From Skermania sp. ID1734 (lineage in GTDB: Bacteria > Actinomycetota > Actinomycetes > Mycobacteriales > Mycobacteriaceae), in NCBI RefSeq assembly GCF_007489285.1, contig NZ_VLIY01000028.1, positions 1 to 40,900 of the forward strand: a stretch of DNA of 40,900 nucleotides, read 5' to 3'. The stretch's first letter is position 1. Every line of letters starts with the position of its first letter. Under the pieces are notes generated by a model. That model saw only the letters and a list, made by a program, of their open reading frames with translations. It was not told where the DNA came from and did no database searches. Shown here piece by piece: positions 24,089 through 30,862 of this stretch. The translations under genes were made by a program, and so were the position numbers.

Positions 24089-25042
24089 TCATTGCTGGTC
24101 CACCTGCGCCAGCGCCCATCCCGATCCCGCATCGGGCCGGGTCAGTACCACGTCCACTACCTGATGCTGGGTGCCGCTCACTCGCCCGTCCGGGCCCGTG
24201 ATGGCCTGATCCACCACGAACTGCCGGTAGGCGGCGGTGTCGGTGGACAGCGGGACCGGTTCGACCCCGGGACTGATCGTCGGCACCAGCCGCATGCCCG
24301 CCGCCGCCCAGTCGTGCCACTGCAGATCGCCGCCTTGGCCCTGTCCGTCGACCGGGATGCGCAGTTTGTTGGTCAAAGCGGCGGTTAGCAGCGGCGCCGC
24401 CCGAAGCTGCGCCACCGTCGAGTCGGTGTCGATGGCCGGATCCCAGGTGAACCACAACGTCAGCACGGCCCGCGCGACCGCGTCGGGGTCGCTGCGGTCC
24501 AGCCCGGCGTACTGCGGAGGCAGCACCGCCGCCGCGGCTGGGGCCGGCGACGGGGTCACCGACACCGGCGCCGTGGGCGGGCTCCAGCCCTGCGCCCCCG
24601 GTAGCGCCGATGTCGACGGCGGCGCTGTGGTCTCACCGGAGCGGGTCGCGCACCCCGCCGTCAGTCCTACCGCCAGCACGCACCCGGCCGCGGCTGCGGC
24701 CAGACGTCGTACGGACCGGCGCGGCGCGGGCGCGTTCTCGACGCAATGTTGATGGGAAAGCCGCAAAGAAGAACGGGAAACGGCCGCAGAAGCAGGTGTA
24801 GGTTCCGCGGATTCTTTGCGTCCCCGCTCGCCGCGACGTGCACGGATCGTGGTTCGTCCCACGTGTTTTGCGGCGGCGCGATCCGATCGGTTTTGCGTTT
24901 TCTTCCGTTCTCCGACGTCGAGAATTCCCGACGGCATCGGGCTGTGCTGCGGGTTTCCCGACCGATTCTGCGCCCCCGCAAGCGCGCCGCAATCTTGATG
25001 GAACAACCGCAAAGAAGAACGGGAAACTACAGCAGGGATCAT
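24089..25042 (-). CDS. Membrane-anchored or lipoprotein component of transfer operon (start uncertain)
   Basis: The C-terminal 210 residues are clear: a hydrophobic segment ending in a lipobox-like 'GLTAGC', a Pro/Ala linker, and a domain with 'VARAVLTLWFTWDPAIDTD', 'AAAGMRLVPTISPG' and 'QHQVVDVVLTRPDAGSG', which looks like another NTF2/VirB8-type outer domain. The start is ambiguous. ATG 25042 overlaps the previous stop as ATGA, giving 317 residues with a roughly 105-residue basic N-terminus. TTG 24766 would give a 225-residue lipoprotein. The N-terminal stretch has low third-position GC and contains two in-frame copies of a 40-bp repeat, so it may be regulatory rather than coding. Confidence 0.68.
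   Translation of the reverse strand: MIPAVVSRSSLRLFHQDCGALAGAQNRSGNPQHSPMPSGILDVGERKKTQNRSDRAAAKHVGRTTIRARRGERGRKESAEPTPASAAVSRSSLRLSHQHCVENAPAPRRSVRRLAAAAAGCVLAVGLTAGCATRSGETTAPPSTSALPGAQGWSPPTAPVSVTPSPAPAAAAVLPPQYAGLDRSDPDAVARAVLTLWFTWDPAIDTDSTVAQLRAAPLLTAALTNKLRIPVDGQGQGGDLQWHDWAAAGMRLVPTISPGVEPVPLSTDTAAYRQFVVDQAITGPDGRVSGTQHQVVDVVLTRPDAGSGWALAQVDQQ
24742..24781 (-). repeat. 40-bp direct repeat, copy 1
   Basis: 36 of 40 bases match copy 2 at 24988-25027, 246 bp away (82 codons, so frame is kept). The invariant core on the plus strand is CCGCAAAGAAGAACGGGAAAC. It overlaps the possible TTG start of the lipoprotein gene. Confidence 0.8.
24988..25027 (-). repeat. 40-bp direct repeat, copy 2
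   Basis: Partner of copy 1. It begins 12 bp downstream (in transcription) of the stop of the NlpC/P60 gene. The spacer between the copies is less GC-rich than flanking genes. Confidence 0.8.
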
Positions 25043-26184
25043 TTCACTCTCCGGACCGAGGGATGGTCACCGACCGCGGCGGCCATCGGCACGATGTCGA
25101 TGAACTGTCCCGATTCCGGGGCCTGGATGATTTGGCCGCCGCCGAGGTAGAGCACCACGTGCTGCGGCGAGGACCCGGCCGGGAACATCAAGTCGCCGGG
25201 GGCGGCCTGGTCGAGCGGGACCGGCTCGAGCAGCGGCGAATTCAGCTGATCGACGGTGAAATGAGGCAGCAGCACCCCGCCTCCGGTGCCCTGATACACC
25301 GCGTACTGCACCAGCCCGGAGCAGTCGAATCCGACCTTGTTGGCGTCCCCTGCCATCGTCGCCGCCCCACCACCGTCGCCATGGCCGAGGGTCGGGCCGA
25401 ACTGGTTGCCCCCACCCCACGCATACGGCAGGCCGAGCTCCCTCCGTGCCGCGGTCAGGATCGCCTCCCCGGCCGGACCGCCCACCCCCAGCGGGGCGGC
25501 GGGCACCGACCAGGCCAGTGCCCAATGCGGGATGTCGGTGACGTAGGCGCGGGTTTCGCTGTTACCGCAGATCCCGCCCGCGGCCTTCGACGCCGCCGGG
25601 CCGCAGTTGTAGTAGGACAACATCAACTGGCTGGGGTCGCCGTGCACACCGCCGCTGGCGAGATCCTTGTGCGCCAGCTCCGCCAGGTCGCAGTCGTATT
25701 TCACCTGCGAGGCGACCGCGTCGGCGATGTCGAACGGGTCCGCTTTCCCGTCCCCGTCGCCGTCGATCCCGTGGGTCGCCCACGTCGAGGGCAGGAACTG
25801 GGTCGGGCCCTGCGCGCCGCTGGATGGGTTGGTGACTTGTACCTGAAATCCGCCCGATTCGTTTCGGATCTGGGCAGCAATGATCGGGGCGGTGGTTTCC
25901 CGGCAGCGCCCGGCGAATTTAAGAATCCACGGCACAAACGCCGCCGCTGCCGGATAGTCGTGCAGCAGCGCGGCCAAGTTCAGCCCCGTCGCCCCCGGCA
26001 CCGCCGCGCACCCCGCCGTGGCCGCCGCTGGGTCGGGTGGGTTGACCGCCGCGGCCAAACCGATCCCCGCCGCGGCAGGGCAGGCCAGTCCCGGCTGTTG
26101 CAGTGAGCGCGACCCCAGCATCATCAACGCCAGCCCGGCCAGTGTCACCAGCGGGAGGCCCGCCAACAGTTTTGCGGCGCTCAT
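25039..26184 (-). CDS. Transglycosylase plus NlpC/P60 cell-wall hydrolase (VirB1-like)
   Basis: 381 residues, secreted or anchored by an N-terminal helix ('LLAGLPLVTLAGLALMML'). The first domain is a lytic-transglycosylase type: 'IIAAQIRNESGGFQ' with the catalytic Glu, then 'SSGAQGPTQFLPSTWATHG' and 'LMLSYYNCGP'. The second is NlpC/P60: 'LGLPYAWGGGN', the catalytic Cys in 'GFDCSGLVQYAVY', and the His in 'PQHVVLYLGGG'. Such two-domain enzymes open peptidoglycan for the transfer channel (VirB1/TcpG role). The start overlaps the cutinase-like stop (TGATG), and its own stop overlaps an ATG of the next frame (ATGA). Confidence 0.92.
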   Translation of the reverse strand: MSAAKLLAGLPLVTLAGLALMMLGSRSLQQPGLACPAAAGIGLAAAVNPPDPAAATAGCAAVPGATGLNLAALLHDYPAAAAFVPWILKFAGRCRETTAPIIAAQIRNESGGFQVQVTNPSSGAQGPTQFLPSTWATHGIDGDGDGKADPFDIADAVASQVKYDCDLAELAHKDLASGGVHGDPSQLMLSYYNCGPAASKAAGGICGNSETRAYVTDIPHWALAWSVPAAPLGVGGPAGEAILTAARRELGLPYAWGGGNQFGPTLGHGDGGGAATMAGDANKVGFDCSGLVQYAVYQGTGGGVLLPHFTVDQLNSPLLEPVPLDQAAPGDLMFPAGSSPQHVVLYLGGGQIIQAPESGQFIDIVPMAAAVGDHPSVRRVK

Positions 26185-28355
26185 CAGTTCACCCCACCGG
26201 CCAGCGCCTTGGTGAAAAAACTCAACAGCCAGCCGATCGCCGAAGTGGCGCCGTCGACCAGGAAGCTGCCGTAGGACTGGTGCGAGCCGGAGGCGAAAAA
26301 CGTCGCGGCGTCCAGGCCCTGCTTGGCCAGTTGCGCCAGATCCTGGGCGCCCTGCGATGTGGCCAGCGACCCCAGCTGGGAACTCAGCGCGGCCAGGTTC
26401 CCGCCCGAGGCGGCTTGCACGAGGTCACCGGACTGACCGGCCGCCGCCGTCATCGCCCCTAGCTGGGATGGGTCGGTTTTCGGGCCGCCGGTCAGCACCC
26501 CGGCCGCGACCGAGGCCAGATCCAGCCCGATCGGCAGCAGTCCGGCCAGCGCGGCCGGGTTGCGCAGCGCCGCCCACGCCACCTCTTGGGCGCGCCCGAC
26601 ATCGTTGGCCAATCGGATCACATCGACATTGCCGAGCATGTTCAGCACCAGCGCCGCAATCTGGCAGTACCCGCTCGGATCGGGCAGCACCCCCACCACC
26701 CGTGCGGCCTCATGCAGGTCGATCGCGGCGGCCATCTTCACGATCGGGGACAGCAGGTTGTTCAGGTCCCCGGCCAGTTTGTGCGCGCCGTCCACATCCA
26801 GGGCAGCGATGCGAGCCGGCAGCGCCGCCAGATCGGCCCCGATCGCGGGCAGGTTCGCCGCCAGCGCCCCCAGGTTCGACCCGACGCCGACGACCTGGTC
26901 GATTAGCGTCGACGGTTTCAGCACCGACAACACCGACTGCGCGGTCTGCAGCGTCGCCGGCGGCAGCCCGGTCAGCGGCCCCAACGCACTGGTCAGGCTC
27001 GACACAGGACCCGTCAGGGCATCGGCCACCGAACCCGCCGCCCGCGGGGCCGTGGTGCCTGACAGCATTCCCCCGGCGGTCGAGGCCACCGTGTTCGCCG
27101 CCGAAATCGCTTGCGGCAGATTCATTTTCGATGCTGCGTCGAGTACCTCACCGGCAGCGGCCTGCGGCGAGCCCGCAGGTGCGAAGTCCAGCAGTTTGCG
27201 CGCCGACGGATTCTCTGCCGCAAAGCGGGCCACGTCCGCCAGCGGCGTCAGCGACTGCGCCACCGAGGACGCGGCCGCGCCCACCCCGGCTACCTGCTCG
27301 GCCCGCCCCGTCGAGTCCACCGCAGGCGAGGCGGCCAGGTCGCTGACCTGGGCGGTCATCGCCTTCGGTGTCGCCGACAACCCGCCCAGGTCCGCGCCCG
27401 AGAAATCCGACACCAGTCCCGAACCCGCCCCACCCGGCGCAGCGGTTGCATCGGCGGCGGCTTGGTCGCTGTTGTCCGGGTTGGTGGGCGACTCAGCCGT
27501 GGTGGACTGCTCGGTCGTGGTGGACTGTTCGGTCGTGGTGGCCGACTCGCTCGGTGCCGACGAACCATCAGTGGGCGGGCTGGAAACGCCCGACCCTCCT
27601 GCGGTCGCAGGGCCGGATGGTCCTTGGCTCGTTGAGCCGCTTGTCGCTGTGGTGTTGTTGCCCAGGACGCGACCGAGCGCCCCGAGAATGCCGTCTTGTC
27701 CGGTCGAGGTCGCGCAGTACAGGTCGGTGGGGGCGCAGATCTCGCGCACTACCGGCGTCAGCTCGCCGAAACCCTCCGGACGGCCCCCCGCGATGCCGGC
27801 ACCTGGCGGTGTCGGGCCCACCGATTCGGCCTGATCCGGGGAGCGTTTGGGGTCGGCCAGCAACCCCACCGCCGCGACCTGCGACGCCTGGATCGGGCCC
27901 TGGCCGTGGCCTATCGCTGCGGCCACATCGCCGGCGACCTGCGCGCCCTGGGAGTAGCCGCCCAGCAGCACCTTGGTACTCGAGCAGAGCCCCGACAGCA
28001 CCCGCCGCACGGCGGCGACTCCCGCTGTCTCGGACTGGGCGTAGGTCTTGCCCTTGTCGAACGCGCTGGCCGGATACGCCGGAAAAACCACCCGCACGTC
28101 GCTGCCGTACTTGGTGGTCAGACCCTTGCCGACCGGGGCGAGCATCCCCACCGGCACGTTCGGGTCCGCATGCTCGCTGGTCTCCCACGTGCCCGGCACC
28201 AGCACCGCCAGATACGGGCGGCACCCGCCGCCGTCGGCCGTGGGGACGTCGGCGGCCGTGGGGACGTCGGCGGCCGCCACCGCAGTCCCCGAGGTGACCG
28301 CGACCGCACTCAACACCGCGAGCGTCGCCACTCGGCTGGCCAGCAGTTTCGTCAT
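26184..28355 (-). CDS. Cutinase-family secreted protein with long C-terminal extension
   Basis: 723 residues. Signal peptide 1-29. The cutinase alpha/beta-hydrolase domain spans about 45-225, with the nucleophile Ser135 in 'GGYSQGAQ' and Asp211 in 'CAPTDLYC'. The His that normally follows in cutinases is not visible after Asp211, so activity is doubtful. A Ser/Thr/Gln-rich linker with an 18-bp tandem repeat follows, then about 430 residues rich in Ala/Leu/Gly amphipathic helices ('GSNLGALAANLPAIGADLAA') and a hydrophobic C-terminus ('LVDGATSAIGWLLSFFTKAL'). Cutinase-like proteins recur in transfer loci of mycolic-acid bacteria, perhaps acting on the mycomembrane. The long helical part may be the structural portion. 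Confidence 0.8.
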   Translation of the reverse strand: MTKLLASRVATLAVLSAVAVTSGTAVAAADVPTAADVPTADGGGCRPYLAVLVPGTWETSEHADPNVPVGMLAPVGKGLTTKYGSDVRVVFPAYPASAFDKGKTYAQSETAGVAAVRRVLSGLCSSTKVLLGGYSQGAQVAGDVAAAIGHGQGPIQASQVAAVGLLADPKRSPDQAESVGPTPPGAGIAGGRPEGFGELTPVVREICAPTDLYCATSTGQDGILGALGRVLGNNTTATSGSTSQGPSGPATAGGSGVSSPPTDGSSAPSESATTTEQSTTTEQSTTAESPTNPDNSDQAAADATAAPGGAGSGLVSDFSGADLGGLSATPKAMTAQVSDLAASPAVDSTGRAEQVAGVGAAASSVAQSLTPLADVARFAAENPSARKLLDFAPAGSPQAAAGEVLDAASKMNLPQAISAANTVASTAGGMLSGTTAPRAAGSVADALTGPVSSLTSALGPLTGLPPATLQTAQSVLSVLKPSTLIDQVVGVGSNLGALAANLPAIGADLAALPARIAALDVDGAHKLAGDLNNLLSPIVKMAAAIDLHEAARVVGVLPDPSGYCQIAALVLNMLGNVDVIRLANDVGRAQEVAWAALRNPAALAGLLPIGLDLASVAAGVLTGGPKTDPSQLGAMTAAAGQSGDLVQAASGGNLAALSSQLGSLATSQGAQDLAQLAKQGLDAATFFASGSHQSYGSFLVDGATSAIGWLLSFFTKALAGGVN
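27499..27534 (-). repeat. 18-bp tandem repeat in cutinase-like linker
   Basis: Two units of GTGGTGGACTGCTCGGTC (one mismatch) encode repeated Thr-Thr-Glu-Gln-Ser-Thr. Likely slippage expansion in a disordered linker. Confidence 0.75.
28240..28275 (-). repeat. 18-bp perfect tandem repeat at mature N-terminus
   Basis: GTGGGGACGTCGGCGGCC occurs twice exactly, encoding a duplicated Ala-Ala-Asp-Val-Pro-Thr just after the signal peptide of the cutinase-like protein. Confidence 0.8.
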
Positions 28356-28397
28356 GGCCGCGCAATCCCTTCCCTGTCGCGTCGCGTCGTGAGTCGT

Positions 28398-29048
28398 TTA
28401 CGGGTGGGCGGGGTCGGCGGTCAGCGACACCACCCCGTAGCGGCCGTCGGTCTCGGCGACGCGGGCCAGGTTGTCGTGGGCGGTTTGGGAGCCGTCCGGG
28501 TGCCGTTCGGTGATGTGCAGGCTGTACACGCCGTCCCCCTTCGGGCGGATCAGCAGGCAATGCTTGGTCCCTACCGGCACCGCGTCGATCCCGGCCTGAA
28601 TTGCCTGCGCGGGCGGCAGCGTCGATCCCGGCGCGGCCAGCGCTGCCGCCGTCGCACCGCTGCGCATGTCGTAGTAGGCGTGCTCGATCGCCGCGATCAC
28701 CCCCGGACCCGACGCCGTGTCCCCAGCCGCGGCCGTCGTCACGGCACCATCAGCCGCCACCGCATCGGCACACCACGACGACGCACCCGCGGTAGCTCGG
28801 GGCGCCGGGGCAGCCGGAGCCGGGACAGGCGACTCGTCACCGCTGCCGGTCACCACCACGACAGCGCCCAGCAGCACACACCCCGAACCCGCCGCCAGCA
28901 GCAGCCAGCGCCGCGGCGGGCGGCGCTTCCAACGCCGCCACGACCCCGCCGCATGCAGGGCTGTGTCCGGGGCGGTCTCGTACCAGGTGGCCCACTCCGA
29001 GGTCTCCCGCTCCTGCGGGTGCATGTCCGTCGCGCCCATCGCGCTCAC
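28398..29048 (-). CDS. Bitopic membrane protein of transfer operon
   Basis: About 216 residues from GTG 29048, or 213 from ATG 29039. A cytoplasmic N-terminus with 'WRRWKRRPPRR' is followed by a membrane helix ('WLLLAAGSGCVLLGAVVVV'), a Pro/Ala linker, and an outer domain with 'WCADAVAADGAVTTAAA', 'VIAAIEHAYYDMRSGATAAA' and 'HCLLIRPKGDGVYSLHITER'. Two cysteines (W-C-A and K-H-C) may pair. Fold and function are not identified with certainty; the size and topology suit a VirB8-like or other periplasm-facing channel component. It starts shortly after the stop of the preceding secreted protein. Confidence 0.7.
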   Translation of the reverse strand: MSAMGATDMHPQERETSEWATWYETAPDTALHAAGSWRRWKRRPPRRWLLLAAGSGCVLLGAVVVVTGSGDESPVPAPAAPAPRATAGASSWCADAVAADGAVTTAAAGDTASGPGVIAAIEHAYYDMRSGATAAALAAPGSTLPPAQAIQAGIDAVPVGTKHCLLIRPKGDGVYSLHITERHPDGSQTAHDNLARVAETDGRYGVVSLTADPAHP

Positions 29049-29052
29049 CCGA

Positions 29053-30057
29053 TCAGCGGCGCGGCGCGGCCGGGCCGACACCCGGGAGCTGGATAGCCGG
29101 CAACGACGGAAGCTGCGGGGCTGGCGGTACCGGCAGCGGTGGCAGCTTTGCTGGGTCTGACTCGTGATCGCCCGCGCCGTAGAGGGTGCCCACCACCGCA
29201 CCCGCGGCGCCGCCGATCGCCGCACCGACCGCGGCCGCCGGGAGCCCCGCCACCGCCGCGCCGATGCCCGCGCCTGCCGCCGCTCCCGCCGGAGTCCCGA
29301 CCAGCGGGGCCGGGATGTTGCCCGCCCCCGCGCCCAGAACACCACCGACGACAGCGCCGCCTGCTGCGAACGGCGCTCCTGCCACCGCACCGCCCAGTGC
29401 CGCACCCGCCAGTCCCGCGCCCAGTCCGGCCGCGGCCATGCGCTGCGCGCTGTCGGTAGGCACACCGATCGACCGCCAGCCGTTCTCCACATCTGCCTCG
29501 GCGATCGCGGAATTGACGTTGATCGAGTTCTTGACGTTGTCGGGCATCCAGCCGGGCTGGCCGGTCTGGAAATCTCCAACCCGCACCACGTGGGGGTCGG
29601 CCGGGATCACCGGCGTCACAGGTTTCACCGGAGTCGGCGCATGCCACGTCGGCGCCGGATTCGTCGACGGGACATTCTCTTCACGAGATATCGAGGAGTG
29701 CCCGCCGCTCGATGAATCAGGCGACACATACCCGGAATCACCGCCGCCGTCTCCGACCTCGTTGTCGGTGATCGGCGCCACCGGATACGGCAGATTCGGC
29801 ACCGCATATCCACCTTCCGGCTCAGCCGGAGCCGGAACGGCCGGTGGCGCGGCGGGGGCCTGCGAGGTCAGCCCCGGCTGCGGGGTCGACGGATCTGGTG
29901 AGGTCAAACCCGGCTGTGGCGACGCGGCCAGGACCAGTCCAGGTGCCGCCGCCGCGGGGGCGGCCAGAGCTACCGCTAGCGAGCCGATCGCAGAACTCAT
30001 CAACGTGCCGACGGCTACGCGGCGGCCTTGTCGCAGATGTGGTCTTGCTTGGGTCAT
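29053..30057 (-). CDS. Secreted Pro-rich, glycine-zipper protein; first gene of transfer operon
   Basis: 334 residues. A signal peptide ('VGTLMSSAIGSLAVALAAPAAAA') is followed by a Pro/Ser-rich region with a short repeat ('PQPGLTSPD', 'PQPGLTSQA'). A short conserved-looking block comes next ('VVRVGDFQTGQPGWMPDNVK'). A long Gly/Ala zipper ('AGLGAGLAGAALGGAVAGAP', 'GAAIGGAAGAVVGTLYG') would insert into or pass through a membrane, and the tail is Pro-rich. Proteins of this type are annotated as 'insoluble domain' proteins in Nocardia-like genomes (from memory). As first gene after the regulator it may form an outer-layer or mycomembrane part of the channel. Confidence 0.72.
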   Translation of the reverse strand: MTQARPHLRQGRRVAVGTLMSSAIGSLAVALAAPAAAAPGLVLAASPQPGLTSPDPSTPQPGLTSQAPAAPPAVPAPAEPEGGYAVPNLPYPVAPITDNEVGDGGGDSGYVSPDSSSGGHSSISREENVPSTNPAPTWHAPTPVKPVTPVIPADPHVVRVGDFQTGQPGWMPDNVKNSINVNSAIAEADVENGWRSIGVPTDSAQRMAAAGLGAGLAGAALGGAVAGAPFAAGGAVVGGVLGAGAGNIPAPLVGTPAGAAAGAGIGAAVAGLPAAAVGAAIGGAAGAVVGTLYGAGDHESDPAKLPPLPVPPAPQLPSLPAIQLPGVGPAAPRR

Positions 30058-30165
30058 TGCAGTCCCGTCCCTCTCCTTGGATGGATCTGGAGCGTCCGGC
30101 CGAGTGCAAGGCCGTCGGGCGGTCGGCTAGAGCTACTCGACCGGACGCTTCCAGAAGTATACATT

Positions 30166-30190
30166 AAACCGGTACAGCAAACCGGTACAG
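30166..30190 (+). promoter_or_regulatory. Duplicated 12-bp operator-like repeat between regulator and transfer operon
   Basis: AAACCGGTACAG occurs at 30166-30177 and again at 30179-30190, a 13-bp period. Each copy contains the palindrome ACCGGT. A TATACATTAAA stretch (-10-like) overlaps the first copy. Position between divergent genes suggests binding of the XRE regulator, possibly controlling both its own gene and the operon starting at 30057. Confidence 0.55.
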
Positions 30191-30243
30191 TGTTGGTGTT
30201 GCGATTGGGGTGCGGCAAAGTGTCAGGCCATGAGGTCCGCCAC

Positions 30244-30690
30244 ATGACCCGGCGCATCACTCGCGGGTTCCGCGTGGATCGGCTGGTGGCTGCCCGAAAA
30301 GACAAGGGGTTCACCCAGGCCGAGCTGGCAAGGCTTGCCGGGTTGACGACCGGTGCAGTGAAGTCTTGGGAATCCGGCCGCACGACCCCGGAAGTCGCCA
30401 ACCTCGCGCGGATCCTGGATGCGCTCGGCCTGCACATCGCCGATGTCATCGATATCCCCGTCGGTGACCGCCACCTCGGCGACCTGCGGGTGCTGGCGCT
30501 GTTGCCGCAGACGGAATTGGCCCGCCGCATCGGCATCTCGACGACCGCGCTAGGCGAGCTCGAACGCGGCGAAGCCAACCTCAGCGATACGGTGGCTGCA
30601 CGACTGGCGGACGCCCTCGGTGTTGCCGAGAGCGAAGTACGTGAAGCATTTGTACGGACCAGAACGCGGCCGCCGAACACCCCGGCATAG
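30244..30690 (+). CDS. Tandem XRE-family regulator
   Basis: 148 residues with two helix-turn-helix domains. The first, residues about 10-65, is a complete XRE/Cro domain ('FTQAELARLAGLTTGAVKSW', then 'TTPEVANLARILDALGLHI'). The second, about 80-135, is shorter ('PQTELARRIGISTTALGELE', then 'SDTVAARLADALGV'). ATG 30244 is preceded by GAGGT at good spacing; GTG 30220 and 30190 are in frame but overlap the operator repeats. It is divergent from the transfer operon, with the paired repeats just upstream, and is the probable master switch for transfer. Two DNA-binding domains in one chain suit a two-site operator. Confidence 0.87.
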   Translation: MTRRITRGFRVDRLVAARKDKGFTQAELARLAGLTTGAVKSWESGRTTPEVANLARILDALGLHIADVIDIPVGDRHLGDLRVLALLPQTELARRIGISTTALGELERGEANLSDTVAARLADALGVAESEVREAFVRTRTRPPNTPA

Positions 30691-30720
30691 GGCCAGTGGT
30701 GCCGGTTGCCGTCGTGACTC

Positions 30721-30736
30721 ACAACCGTGAGGTTGT
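30721..30736 (+). terminator. Small hairpin after regulator
   Basis: ACAACC-GTGA-GGTTGT is a perfect 6-bp stem 30 bp after the regulator stop. No T-tract follows, so termination is only plausible. Confidence 0.3.
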
Positions 30737-30862
30737 CGGCATTGGTGCCACACGAACAACGACTTCGGCGTTCCGCACGGTTATCGTCGCAGGTCAGCCG
30801 ATATGAGCAGAGTTTTCCGCAGCGGAACCGGCGAGTGCGCGGAAACCGGACAAAGGGGGAGC

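Noticed and set aside
12739-30170. Shared TACATTAAA motif at 12738-12746 and 30159-30168
   Set aside because: Nine bases with AT-rich promoter character at two promoters is too little to claim a common operator.
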